From Mycolicibacterium wolinskyi (GTDB taxonomy: Bacteria; Actinomycetota; Actinomycetes; Mycobacteriales; Mycobacteriaceae): 64,000 nucleotides of DNA. Position numbers and translations under genes: made by a program. The notes under the pieces were generated by a model. That model was not told the DNA's origin. It made no database searches and saw only the letters and a list, made by a program, of their open reading frames with translations. Position 1 is the stretch's first letter. Every line of letters begins with the position of its first letter. The stretch is taken from positions 310,001-374,000 of the forward strand of contig NZ_LQQA01000015.1 of assembly GCF_002101965.1 (NCBI RefSeq). The letters run 5' to 3'. This document shows, in pieces, positions 17,666-25,778 of the stretch.

Positions 17666-19825
17666 TCAGCCGTACTGCGGCGTCTGACCCGGCAGATGGG
17701 CCCGGCGCCGACTGCGTACGGAGGGGCGTGGTGCGAAGGACAACCTGAGCACCAACGCCTGCGATTCGTCGCGCTCGGTCGTGGTCAACCTGCGGAAAGA
17801 GTACTGCAGATCACGCAGCGTCCCGGCGTGGGCTGCGGACAACTCTTCGAGGTCACGATCGTCGTGGGCATACAGGAACACCGGCGACACCGGTTGGACG
17901 GCAAGCCCGTTCTGCTGCGCGGCCACCCACACCGACTCCACGGCCGAGCCCGCTTGCGCGTAGTCGGTCAGCCGGCGTCCCGGCACCGAAACGACCGCGA
18001 GGGCAGAACTCGACGTCACCCGCTCGTAGGTGTCGTCACCGAGCGCCGCCCCGGCGTCCCAGTCCGACAGCTTTGCCATGACGTCAGGTCGGCGCAGGAT
18101 GTCGAGCAGCACCAGGTCGGCGGGATCGAGCCCGAGCGTCGTCACGTCGATACCGGAGTCCTGGGCCGGGTCGCCGGGCCAACGCAGTTCGGAGATCATC
18201 TCCCGGTGCAGCGTGGGGGTGAGATAGCGGATGCGGTCGGTTGCGGCGAGAAGACCTGCCGCCGTTTCGATATCGGCCCGGCTGTCGAGAACCGTCAGCC
18301 TGGCGCCTTCCCGAACGGCTGCCGAGCGCAGCGTCTGGAGCACCTCCGCCCCGATCGGCGCAGCGGTTCCGCGTAGCCGATTGGTCTCGCGCTGCAGCAT
18401 CGGTTCATACAGCGCCGCCAACTCCGGAGCCGCGCCGGGGGCCAGTTGCATGGTGCCGTAGAGCGGCGTGCCTTCGTCACCACGCGACCACTCGATCTGG
18501 CCCGCCAGCCCGTGTGCGGCCGCCGCGACCCGGGCGTTGAACGCCGCCGCGCCCAATGCCACCGCGCTGCCCCGATAGCCCACGTCCATCGTGGTGGTGT
18601 ACTTGATCGCCAACCGCAGACTGAGCCGGGTATCGCTTGAGTCGATGTGCCACGGTTGGACGTTGCCTCCCGACGGGGCACGTGCGGCGGCCATCGCGAT
18701 GATCCCGGCCACGTCGGTCGGCTCATCCGCAAGCTGGTCGTCGTCGTGCTTCGGCTGCTCGGATCGCGAGGTCAGCGGGTCGTCTATCCGGTCGAGCGTG
18801 TCGGCGATGTCCACCCGCACCCGGCCGGATCGCATCGGCTCGCCCAGCCCGATACGCCGGACGGCGTCCGCCACGACGGTGGCGCCGAGGATCACCTCCG
18901 CGGCCAGTTGCGGCCAGGTCGTCAACGTTTTGCCGACCTCGACCAGCGACGCGGCCATGCGCGGCGACAGCTGCGGGGCGTCGAGTATCCGCAGTACGTG
19001 CGGCACCTTGTCCTTGCTGCTCAGACCCGCCAGCTGTGCGGTTTCGATATCGCCGAGCAGGCCGTGCAGAATCGGCCGCGTCGGGTCCAGGTCGAACCGC
19101 TCCACGTCGAGCAGGCCCCGGTCGGCGGTCGCCATCAGCACCGGCAGGTGCCGGGCCCGGGCCGCCTCGCGCACAAGGACTTTCGCGTCGAGCGAATCGC
19201 ATTCCTCGACCACGACGTCCAGGCCGGCGACGAACTCGTCGATCGTCTCCGGCCGAGCACCGCCGAGGTCGACCCGAACCGGTAGATACGGGTCTATCTC
19301 GGCGATTCTGCGGGCAGTCACCACGGCCTTGTTGACGCCGAGGTCGAACACGGTTCCAGGCACCCTGTTGAGGTTGGGCAACTCCAACTCGTCGAAGTCG
19401 GTGAGCCGCAACTCCCCGCAAAGGCCTTCTGCGGCAAGGTTGTATGCGATGGCGTGGCCCACGCTGAGACCGATGACGCCGACCTTCAGCTTCGCCAGAC
19501 GCTGTTGTTCGGCGGCGCTGATGAGGTTGCGGTTGCGGTCCAGGCGCAGTCGGTGAAATGCCCGCGGGCCGACGACGTGCACCACGCAGCGCCGCCACGG
19601 GTAGTACGCCCATCGCGTCGGCTCATCGAGGATGTCCGCCTCGACCGCAGGCACGAGCTCGGCGAGCGCGTCCTGTTGCTGCCCGCAGTTGTCGATGACG
19701 GTGATCCGTGGATCGGCACGCAGCTTCTCCAGGGTGCTGACACCGGCGGCGCTGTCGGTGCCGATGATGACGGCACGGTGCGACGCGTTGTCGTCGATGT
19801 CGGTGAGATCGTTGTTGTCGGTCAT
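17666..19825 (-). CDS. moeY: E1-like (ThiF) / nitroreductase fusion, MoeY
   Basis: A 719-residue two-domain protein. Residues about 105-320 are a ThiF/MoeB/E1-type adenylating domain (KVGVIGLSVGHAIAYNLA, then DFDELELPNLNRVPG with the ATP-binding Asp and Arg). Residues about 385-700 are a flavin nitroreductase fold starting RAPSGGNVQPWHI. The zinc CxxC pairs of MoeB are not seen. It corresponds in length and context to M. tuberculosis Rv1355c, named MoeY for presumed molybdopterin synthesis, a role that sequence does not prove; E1 plus nitroreductase is also a peptide-modification pairing. Its ATG overlaps the stop of the upstream gene (ATGA at 19822-19825). Confidence 0.88.
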   Translation of the reverse strand: MTDNNDLTDIDDNASHRAVIIGTDSAAGVSTLEKLRADPRITVIDNCGQQQDALAELVPAVEADILDEPTRWAYYPWRRCVVHVVGPRAFHRLRLDRNRNLISAAEQQRLAKLKVGVIGLSVGHAIAYNLAAEGLCGELRLTDFDELELPNLNRVPGTVFDLGVNKAVVTARRIAEIDPYLPVRVDLGGARPETIDEFVAGLDVVVEECDSLDAKVLVREAARARHLPVLMATADRGLLDVERFDLDPTRPILHGLLGDIETAQLAGLSSKDKVPHVLRILDAPQLSPRMAASLVEVGKTLTTWPQLAAEVILGATVVADAVRRIGLGEPMRSGRVRVDIADTLDRIDDPLTSRSEQPKHDDDQLADEPTDVAGIIAMAAARAPSGGNVQPWHIDSSDTRLSLRLAIKYTTTMDVGYRGSAVALGAAAFNARVAAAAHGLAGQIEWSRGDEGTPLYGTMQLAPGAAPELAALYEPMLQRETNRLRGTAAPIGAEVLQTLRSAAVREGARLTVLDSRADIETAAGLLAATDRIRYLTPTLHREMISELRWPGDPAQDSGIDVTTLGLDPADLVLLDILRRPDVMAKLSDWDAGAALGDDTYERVTSSSALAVVSVPGRRLTDYAQAGSAVESVWVAAQQNGLAVQPVSPVFLYAHDDRDLEELSAAHAGTLRDLQYSFRRLTTTERDESQALVLRLSFAPRPSVRSRRRAHLPGQTPQYG

Positions 19826-20574
19826 TGCCCTGCCGCGGTAGAAGTGTCGGTGTCGTCGCTGTCGTCCAGCCGGGGCCCCACCCGCTGGGCTTCGGTAAAG
19901 TAGGACGAAAGTTGTTTGGGGTCAGCATGATTGGCGAACGTTCGGCGATCCCACCACATCATCTTCGTCTGGTAGCGCTCATCCGGGTACGGCGTTGCCG
20001 GAATCTTGGCGGCCAACACCCCACCCGATGACAGCCAGCGCTTGAGCACATAGGCCGCCGCGGTCGCCATCGCGAACTGCGTGTTGAGCAGCGTCATGGA
20101 GTGCAGCGGCATCCGTGCCAGCGTGTCGGTGAGCGCGCGACTCTGATCCGGGTCATCGCAGACCCAGGCGGTCTTCATCTCGACGACACCGAAGGGCAGC
20201 CGGTCGGCCACCATCTTGCGCACCGCATCGAGCCCGGCCTGTCCGCTCCATTCGACGACCGCATGGCATTCTTCGGTCTTCTGGTAAGGGCCCTTGGCGC
20301 GTAGACCGCCGACGACGCGTCCCGCGTCGTTGATTCCGACGCAGAACAACGCGGTATCAGTACCGGTGTGCAGTGCCTCCATATCGAGGGCCCGCTCAAC
20401 ACCATGCTTACGATAGTTCCGTTCGGCGCCGCGGACGTATTCCGACCACAGTTCGCGCTCCATACCGGGCTCGGCCACCACGATCGTGCATTCGCTTCCG
20501 GGATCCCACCAGCTGGGGCTTTTTGCCAGAGTGACGGGGGAGCGGCCTGCGGCATCGAGATGAGGAGCGGTCAT
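19822..20574 (-). CDS. Conserved protein, GNAT / acyl-amino-acid-synthase-like
   Basis: A 250-residue soluble protein without signal or membrane segment. The middle (about 60-150) has strand-helix spacing suggestive of the GNAT fold, with a GRVVGGLRAKG segment where an acyl donor could bind, and the region before it (ELWSEYVRGAERNYRKHG) recalls autoinducer- or N-acyl-amino-acid synthases. That assignment is tentative. It is the first gene of the operon with moeY and the cyclic-di-GMP enzyme, the position of Rv1356c in M. tuberculosis. A strong dyad lies 21 bases upstream of its ATG (20595-20623). Confidence 0.65.
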   Translation of the reverse strand: MTAPHLDAAGRSPVTLAKSPSWWDPGSECTIVVAEPGMERELWSEYVRGAERNYRKHGVERALDMEALHTGTDTALFCVGINDAGRVVGGLRAKGPYQKTEECHAVVEWSGQAGLDAVRKMVADRLPFGVVEMKTAWVCDDPDQSRALTDTLARMPLHSMTLLNTQFAMATAAAYVLKRWLSSGGVLAAKIPATPYPDERYQTKMMWWDRRTFANHADPKQLSSYFTEAQRVGPRLDDSDDTDTSTAAGQ

Positions 20575-20594
20575 GTGGTGTCCATTTCGTCCGG

Positions 20595-20623
20595 TCAGCC
20601 GTACCCCCGACTGGTACGGCTGA
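20595..20623 (-). promoter_or_regulatory. 11-bp perfect inverted repeat in the moeY operon leader
   Basis: TCAGCCGTACC, a 7-base loop (CCCGACT on the + strand), then GGTACGGCTGA. It lies 21-49 bases upstream of the first codon of the GNAT-like gene. As DNA it is a strong operator candidate; as RNA it would form a stable hairpin near the ribosome site. Which role applies is not decidable here. Confidence 0.6.
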
Positions 20624-21069
20624 TTTGGTGCGCAGCACGGTTGTGCGAATACGCGACATGAGTATCCCGCCGGTAAGCGTTGTAATTCCAGCTAGCCGAG
20701 AAAGCTTGTCCAGCGGCGTGTTGAATTTCCCCGGCCCACGGCCCATTTACCCGCATGCACATGCGATTTTGGCAAATTCGAGAGTCGCGATAAATGGCGT
20801 TTACGACGCATAATCGTCGGAGATAGCAAATTTTCATATTGACGCTGGCGTCGAATGTTCTTTGTCGGCGTCCGTTTCGGCCGGTTTTGCTGTCCTCGCT
20901 CGAGCCAGCGCTTCGCGACGTTCTGGACGAACGTGAACTCGAATGGGCTCTACGCGGTCGACTGCACGGCGGATCGGTAAATGGCGATGTCTTCTTCGCG
21001 GTTTTCGGAACGCCCGGCGTACGGCCGGTTCTGCTACCCGAGCCCACGTCGGGTGAGAATCTGGTGGTG
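20624..21069. other. 446-base divergent intergenic region, locally AT-rich
   Basis: This region separates the moeY operon from purU. From about 20680 to 20870 it is clearly more AT-rich than the surroundings, as expected for promoters. The frame that leads into purU is open from 20839, but this upstream translation has no recognisable family sequence. No RNA gene or riboswitch was recognised. Confidence 0.5.
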
Positions 21070-21960
21070 ATGGCGCAGGAGTATCCGAAAGTAAACGCCC
21101 TGCCGGCCCACGACATGGGCCGGTTGCTGCTGCGGTGTGCCGACCGGCCGGGGCTGGTCGCTGCCATCAGTAGCTTCCTCACCGGGGCCGGCGCGAACAT
21201 CGTGTCGTTGGACCAACATTCCACCGAGCAGTCCGGTGGCACGTTCATCCAGCGCACGATCTTTCACCTCCCCGGCCTCACCGCGGTGCGCGACGGGCTC
21301 GAACGCGATTTCCGTGAGCGGGTTGCGACTCCATTCGACATGGATTTCCGGCTGACAGAGGCGTCCAAACCCAAGCGAGTGGCGTTGATGGCGTCGCGCG
21401 AGGACCACTGCCTGTTGGATCTGCTGTGGCGTAACCGGCGGGGCGAGCTGGATATGTCGGTGGTGATGGTGATTTCGAACCATCCCGACCTCGCCGAGCA
21501 GGTCCGGGCGTTCGGAGTTCCGTTCCTCTATGTGCCGGCCACGAAAGAGAACCGGGCCGAGGCCGAACAACGACTCCTGGACCTGTTGCGGGGCAATGTC
21601 GACCTGGTGGTGCTCGCCCGGTACATGCAGATCCTCACCCCGGAGTTCCTCGACGCGGTGGGTTGTCCGTTGATCAACATCCATCATTCGTTCCTGCCTG
21701 CGTTCATCGGTGCGGCGCCGTACCGCCGGGCCAAGGAGCGCGGGGTCAAACTCGTCGGCGCGACAGCGCATTACGTCACCGAGGATCTCGACGAAGGGCC
21801 GATCATCGAGCAGGACGTGGTGCGGGTGGATCACCGCCACACGGTCGACGATCTGGTGCGGCTCGGTGCCGATGTCGAACGGCTGGTGTTGTCGCGAGCA
21901 GTGCTGTGGCACTGTGAGGACCGCGTAATCCGGTTTGGGAACCAAACGGTGGTCTTCTGA
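21070..21960 (+). CDS. purU: Formyltetrahydrofolate deformylase
   Basis: A 296-residue enzyme that hydrolyses 10-formyl-THF to formate and THF, balancing one-carbon units and supplying formate for purine synthesis. An N-terminal ACT domain (about 16-95, [20 protein letters not shown]) precedes a formyltransferase-type domain with catalytic Asn and His in [11 protein letters not shown] and Asp in [15 protein letters not shown]. The ATG at 21070 gives standard PurU length; the frame stays open upstream to 20839 but that part is not PurU-like. Another one-carbon gene, folD, lies 10 kb away. Confidence 0.9.
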   Translation: MAQEYPKVNALPAHDMGRLLLRCADRPGLVAAISSFLTGAGANIVSLDQHSTEQSGGTFIQRTIFHLPGLTAVRDGLERDFRERVATPFDMDFRLTEASKPKRVALMASREDHCLLDLLWRNRRGELDMSVVMVISNHPDLAEQVRAFGVPFLYVPATKENRAEAEQRLLDLLRGNVDLVVLARYMQILTPEFLDAVGCPLINIHHSFLPAFIGAAPYRRAKERGVKLVGATAHYVTEDLDEGPIIEQDVVRVDHRHTVDDLVRLGADVERLVLSRAVLWHCEDRVIRFGNQTVVF

Positions 21961-21982
21961 CCACGGTTCGAGAGGAGTGACG

Positions 21983-22435
21983 GTGAAGGTCTTCAACAAT
22001 CTCGATGAACTGGTCGCGGCGGCGGGCAGCGAGCTCGGGCCGACCGACTGGATGGAGATCACCCAGGATCGGGTGAATCTGTTCGCCGATGCCACCGACG
22101 ACCACCAGTGGATCCATGTCGACCCCGACAAGGCCGCCGGCGGCCCCTTCGGCGGGACGATCGCGCACGGCCTGCTCACGCTGTCACTGTTGCCGCATTT
22201 CACCCATCAGCTCTATCGAGTCGACAACGTCACCATGGCGATCAACTACGGCTACAACAAGGTTCGCTTCATCACGCCCGTCCGGGTGGGTGCCAAGGTG
22301 CGGGCTCGTGCACACATCGCCGACGTCGCCAAGCTCGACGGGGCCGTGCAGGCCACGATGACCGTGACGGTCGAGATCGACGGTTCGGACAAGCCGGCCG
22401 CGGTCGCGGAGTCCATCATTCGGTTCATCGGCTGA
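21983..22435 (+). CDS. MaoC-like (R)-enoyl-CoA hydratase
   Basis: A 150-residue single hot-dog-fold protein. The hydratase motif is complete: DDHQWIHVDPDKA with the Asp/His dyad, then GGPFGGTIAHGLLTLSLLP. Such proteins hydrate enoyl-CoA thioesters to (R)-3-hydroxyacyl-CoA and act as dimers. The start is a GTG at 21983 with AGAGGAG at 21971-21977. It follows purU by 22 bases on the same strand, though the functions are unrelated. A large hairpin repeat begins 7 bases after its stop. Confidence 0.88.
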   Translation: MKVFNNLDELVAAAGSELGPTDWMEITQDRVNLFADATDDHQWIHVDPDKAAGGPFGGTIAHGLLTLSLLPHFTHQLYRVDNVTMAINYGYNKVRFITPVRVGAKVRARAHIADVAKLDGAVQATMTVTVEIDGSDKPAAVAESIIRFIG

Positions 22436-22442
22436 TCTCCTT

Positions 22443-22504
22443 CGCGAGCAGACGCCGCGGTACCCGGAAATTGGCTTTCTCGGGTACGGCCGCGTCTGCT
22501 CGCG
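22443..22504. repeat. Dispersed hairpin repeat, copy A
   Basis: Perfect 13-base outer arms (CGCGAGCAGACGC at 22443-22455 and its complement at 22492-22504) enclose a second pair, GTACCCG/CGGGTAC, around an AT-richer loop. It sits between the maoC stop and the regulatory dyads of the flavin monooxygenase. The same architecture recurs at 24814, 54201 and 60165. As RNA it would fold into one long stem, possibly acting as a terminator or 3'-end stabiliser. Confidence 0.75.
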
Positions 22505-22508
22505 GCGC

Positions 22509-22544
22509 TTCTGACAGTTGTCAGAATTCATTGACGTCCGTCAA
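22509..22544. promoter_or_regulatory. Two adjacent dyads upstream of the flavin monooxygenase
   Basis: TTCTGACA-GT-TGTCAGAA (22509-22526) is a perfect 8-base-arm dyad and TTGACG-TC-CGTCAA (22531-22544) a perfect 6-base-arm dyad, both with 2-base spacers. They end about 43 bases before the GTG at 22587. Probable operators of an unidentified regulator; no regulator gene lies next to them. Confidence 0.55.
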
Positions 22545-22586
22545 ATCGCGCTGTTAGTGTGCTGCATCACAACGTGAGGAGCACTT

Positions 22587-23915
22587 GTGTCGCAGCAATC
22601 GGCGCCACGGACCGCGATCATCGGGGCGGGCATCAGCGGGCTCACCGCCGGCAAGATGCTCAAGGACTACCGCGTGCCCTACACGACGTTCGAGAACTCG
22701 GACCGCATCGGCGGAAACTGGGCTTTCGGCAACCCCAACGGACACAGCAGCGCCTACCGGTCCCTGCACATCGACACGAGCAAGCATCGATTGTCGTTCA
22801 AGGACTTTCCGATGCCCGAGCACTACCCGTCGTTCCCGCACCACTCCGATATCAAGGCATATCTGGACGCCTACGCGGACGCGTTCGGCCTGCTCGACAA
22901 CATCGAGTTCAACAACGGCGTCGTGCATGCGTGGCGGGCCGACGGCGGCGGGTGGGAGATCGAGGATCAGGCGGGTGCGCGGCGCCGGTTCGACCTGCTC
23001 GTCGTCGCCAACGGTCATCACTGGGATCCCCGGCTGCCGGATTTCCCCGGTACCTTCACCGGCCAGACGATCCACTCGCACCACTACATCGACCCCACGT
23101 CACCGCTTGAGCTCACCGGCAAGCGGATCCTGATCGTCGGCATCGGCAACAGTGCCGCCGACATCACCGTGGAGCTGTCCTCCAAAGCCCTGCAGAACCA
23201 GGTCACGCTGTCGACCCGGTCGAGCGCCTGGATCGTGCCGAAATACATTGCGGGACAGCCTGGCGACAAGTTCTTTCGCACGACGCCGTATCTGCCGTTG
23301 TCCTGGCAGCGCAGGGCGGCACAGCTGATCGCGCCCATGCTCGGCACGGATCCGACGGCCTACGGTCTGCCCGCCCCGAATCACAAACTGTTCGAAGCAC
23401 ATCCGACCCAGTCGGTGGAACTGCCGCTGCGGCTCGGATCGGGTGATGTCACGCCGAAGCCGAATGTGACCCGCCTCGACGGTGACACCGTGCACTTCGA
23501 GGACGGCACCAGCGGGGTATTCGACGCGATCGTGTACGCGACTGGATACAACATCACGTTCCCCTTCTTCGATCCTGACGTCGTCAGCGCTCCCGACAAC
23601 CACATCCGGCTCTACAAACGGATGTTCAAACCGGGTGTCGAGGACTTGGTGTTCATCGGGTTCGCACAAGCGATCCCGACGCTGTTCCCCTTCGTCGAAT
23701 GTCAGTCCCGACTGCTGGCGGCCTATGCGGTCGGTCGTTATGCGCTCCCGTCGGTGGCCGAGATGGAACGTGTGATCGACGCCGATCAGCAACTGCACGC
23801 AGGGCACTGCACCGATCGGCCCCGCCACACCCAGCAGGTGGACTACTTCTATTACGAGCACGATATCCAGAAACGCGAGTTGCCGGCCGGCGCGAGAAGG
23901 GCCAAGGTCGCATGA
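22587..23915 (+). CDS. Flavin-containing monooxygenase / Baeyer-Villiger type
   Basis: A 442-residue FAD- and NADPH-dependent monooxygenase. The FAD motif AIIGAGISGLTAGKM is at residues 9-23, the FMO fingerprint FTGQTIHSHHY near 155, and the NADPH motif ILIVGIGNSAAD near 176. It inserts oxygen at a heteroatom or next to a ketone; the sequence does not fix which. The GTG start is preceded by GTGAGGAG. It overlaps the downstream hydrolase by ATGA, a common pairing in which the hydrolase opens the ester made by a Baeyer-Villiger enzyme. Confidence 0.87.
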   Translation: MSQQSAPRTAIIGAGISGLTAGKMLKDYRVPYTTFENSDRIGGNWAFGNPNGHSSAYRSLHIDTSKHRLSFKDFPMPEHYPSFPHHSDIKAYLDAYADAFGLLDNIEFNNGVVHAWRADGGGWEIEDQAGARRRFDLLVVANGHHWDPRLPDFPGTFTGQTIHSHHYIDPTSPLELTGKRILIVGIGNSAADITVELSSKALQNQVTLSTRSSAWIVPKYIAGQPGDKFFRTTPYLPLSWQRRAAQLIAPMLGTDPTAYGLPAPNHKLFEAHPTQSVELPLRLGSGDVTPKPNVTRLDGDTVHFEDGTSGVFDAIVYATGYNITFPFFDPDVVSAPDNHIRLYKRMFKPGVEDLVFIGFAQAIPTLFPFVECQSRLLAAYAVGRYALPSVAEMERVIDADQQLHAGHCTDRPRHTQQVDYFYYEHDIQKRELPAGARRAKVA

Positions 23916-24862
23916 AGCCTGACGTTCTCACCTTCTACTCCGAAGGTGAGCAGTGCAGCGCATGGCATTTCCCCGGCGTCGGAGACGGTTTCGCCGGGGC
24001 GGCGGGCCGCCCGGTGGTGGTGATGGCGCATGGCTTCGGAGGTACGAAGGACTCCGGCCTCCAGCCGTTCGCGGAGCGGTTCAGCGCTGCCGGTCTGGAT
24101 GTGCTGGCGTTCGACTACCGCGGCTTCGGTGCCTCGGAAGGCTTTCCGCGGCAGAGCGTTTCGGTCGATCGCCAGCTCGCCGACTACGCCGCCGCGGTCA
24201 GTGCGGCACAACGTCTGCCTGGCGTGGACGCCGCGCGCGTGGTGTTGTGGGGTTCGTCCTTCTCGGGCAGCCATGTGCTGCGTACGGCGGCGCGATGCAA
24301 CGATGTCGCCGGCGTCATCGCGATGACCCCGCTGACCAGCGGGCTGGCCGCGAGCCGAGCCGCGGTGGCCCATCGCGACGTTGGTTCGGCATTGCGCTGG
24401 ACGCTGGTTGGGCTCAAGAGCCGCGTGGCTGTGGCACGGGGTGGTGCTCCGGCGTTGATGCCGTTGGCCGCGCCGCCCGGCGAGCCTGGCGCACTGGCCC
24501 TCGACGGCGCGTACGAGAGCTATCTGTCGATAGCGGGCCCCACGTGGCGCAACGAGGTCGATGCCGGTATCGGCATGGAACTCATACGTATTCGCACCGC
24601 CGCGGCCGCCAAGAGCCTGAAATGCCCGGTGCTGGTGCAGATCGCCGACTTCGACCGGTTCGTCCCGGCGGACTCGGTGGTCAAGACAGCGGTGCAGGCC
24701 AGGGCTCAGGTGCACCACTATCCATGCGACCACTTCGACGTCTGGCCGGGTCACGACTGGTTCGACACCGCGGTCGAGGATCAGCTGCGGTTCCTCACCC
24801 GTTCCTTAGCCGGCGCGAGCAGACGCGTGGGTACCCAAATTGCAGCAGATGCGGGTACCTAG
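23912..24862 (+). CDS. Alpha/beta hydrolase
   Basis: A 316-residue serine hydrolase: HGFGGTKDSG oxyanion region near residue 42, nucleophile in LWGSSFSGSH near 110, acid in the QIADFDRFVP segment and base in CDHFDVWPGH. It is translationally coupled to the flavin monooxygenase and is likely to hydrolyse its ester or lactone product. The last 16 codons lie inside hairpin repeat copy B (24814-24875), so the C-terminal tail ASRRVGTQIAADAGT is repeat-derived and probably not part of the fold. Confidence 0.82.
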   Translation: MKPDVLTFYSEGEQCSAWHFPGVGDGFAGAAGRPVVVMAHGFGGTKDSGLQPFAERFSAAGLDVLAFDYRGFGASEGFPRQSVSVDRQLADYAAAVSAAQRLPGVDAARVVLWGSSFSGSHVLRTAARCNDVAGVIAMTPLTSGLAASRAAVAHRDVGSALRWTLVGLKSRVAVARGGAPALMPLAAPPGEPGALALDGAYESYLSIAGPTWRNEVDAGIGMELIRIRTAAAAKSLKCPVLVQIADFDRFVPADSVVKTAVQARAQVHHYPCDHFDVWPGHDWFDTAVEDQLRFLTRSLAGASRRVGTQIAADAGT

Positions 24863-24952
24863 GTGTCTGCTCGCGAGTGGTAGAGCGAGAAACGGCCGTT
24901 CGCCGTAGCCGGCCAAACCGGCCGCGAGCGTTTCGGCGAAGTCTGCGGTCAT
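24806..24952 (-). pseudogene. Relic of an acyl-CoA synthetase 5' end
   Basis: An ATG at 24950-24952 opens a 48-codon frame 4 bases after the stop of the short-chain dehydrogenase, where a coupled operon gene would start. The first 22 residues (MTADFAETLAAGLAGYGERP then FL) resemble the N terminus of AMP-dependent acyl-CoA synthetases. After about 25 codons the frame enters hairpin repeat copy B and ends. This looks like a gene lost except for its 5' end. The similarity is judged by eye on a short segment, so confidence is limited. Confidence 0.4.
24814..24875. repeat. Dispersed hairpin repeat, copy B
   Basis: CGCGAGCAGACGC at 24814-24826 pairs with GTGTCTGCTCGCG at 24863-24875 (one mismatch), with inner GGGTACC blocks on both sides. 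It lies between convergent genes: the hydrolase ends within it and the short-chain dehydrogenase ends 82 bases beyond. It also interrupts the synthetase relic on the minus strand. Confidence 0.75.
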
Positions 24953-24956
24953 CCGG

Positions 24957-25778
24957 TCAGAACTGTGTGGAGCCCAGGTCGACCGCGACCCGGCTGGCGG
25001 TGACGAACCTTGATTCATCGCTGGCCAGCCATACCGCGGCGTCGGCGATGTCCTCCGGCTCGGCGATGAAGTCCGGCAGGAACGGCGTGACCATGTTCAT
25101 CAGACCGGGATTCGTCTCATTGGCCCGGTTCAGCGCAGCCATCATGTCACCGGTGCCCATCGGGGTGTTGACCGCGCCGGGATGCAGGCTGTTGACCCGG
25201 ATCTTGTGCTTGCCGAGTTCGGCCGCGAACGCCCGGGCCAGGCCGGTGACCCCGTGCTTGCTGGCGGTGTAGTGAACCATGAACGGCTGCATCTTGATTC
25301 CGGCCGCTGAGCTGATGAGGATGATCGAGCCGCCGCGGCCGCCGTCGATGATGTGCTGAGCGCCCGCCATCACGGTGTTCCAGGTGCCGGTCAGGTTGAT
25401 GTCGATGACATCGCGAAAAGACTGGGGCGTGGTCTCGTTCCAGGCTTCGGGGACGGTGATGCCCGCGTTGGCGACGATGATGTCGAGCCGGCCGAACTCG
25501 GCCACGCCCTTGTCGACCACTGCCCGCAGGGCGTCGACGTCGCGGGTGTCGGCGGCGGCACCCAAGATTCGCCTGCCGGTGGCTTCTACCAGGCGCACGG
25601 TTTCAGCGAGGTCCTCCGGCGTGGCCGAGTCGTAGGGCACGCTCGGCGGGAGGGGTCCGGCGATGTCGACCGCGATGATGTCGGCGCCTTCCTTGGCCAT
25701 CCGCACCGCATGAGCACGGCCCTGTCCGCGGGCCGCTCCGGTGATGAAGGCGACTTTTCCGGTGAGCCGTTCGGTCAT
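24957..25778 (-). CDS. Mycofactocin-type short-chain dehydrogenase
   Basis: A 273-residue SDR. The N terminus GKVAFITGAARGQGRAHAVR with EGADIIAVDI, and the insertion YDSATPEDLAETVRLVEATG around residues 50-68, are hallmarks of the mycofactocin-associated SDR subfamily, whose NAD(H) is tightly bound and recycled through the peptide-derived cofactor mycofactocin. Catalytic Ser, Tyr and Lys are in ISSAAGIKMQPFMVHYTASK. It probably oxidises an alcohol or hydroxyacyl substrate. It is coupled by ATGA to the acyl-CoA dehydrogenase upstream. Confidence 0.88.
   Translation of the reverse strand: MTERLTGKVAFITGAARGQGRAHAVRMAKEGADIIAVDIAGPLPPSVPYDSATPEDLAETVRLVEATGRRILGAAADTRDVDALRAVVDKGVAEFGRLDIIVANAGITVPEAWNETTPQSFRDVIDINLTGTWNTVMAGAQHIIDGGRGGSIILISSAAGIKMQPFMVHYTASKHGVTGLARAFAAELGKHKIRVNSLHPGAVNTPMGTGDMMAALNRANETNPGLMNMVTPFLPDFIAEPEDIADAAVWLASDESRFVTASRVAVDLGSTQF

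Noticed and set aside
20625..20813. A 62-residue frame between the moeY operon and purU
   Set aside because: No ribosome site, no recognisable sequence, and it crosses the AT-rich promoter DNA.
20839..21069. Extended N terminus for PurU
   Set aside because: The upstream translation lacks ACT-domain sequence and PurU proteins start near the 21070 ATG.
22443..22504. CRISPR-like repeats
   Set aside because: The four hairpin copies are 2-30 kb apart, inverted within themselves and without spacers or cas genes.
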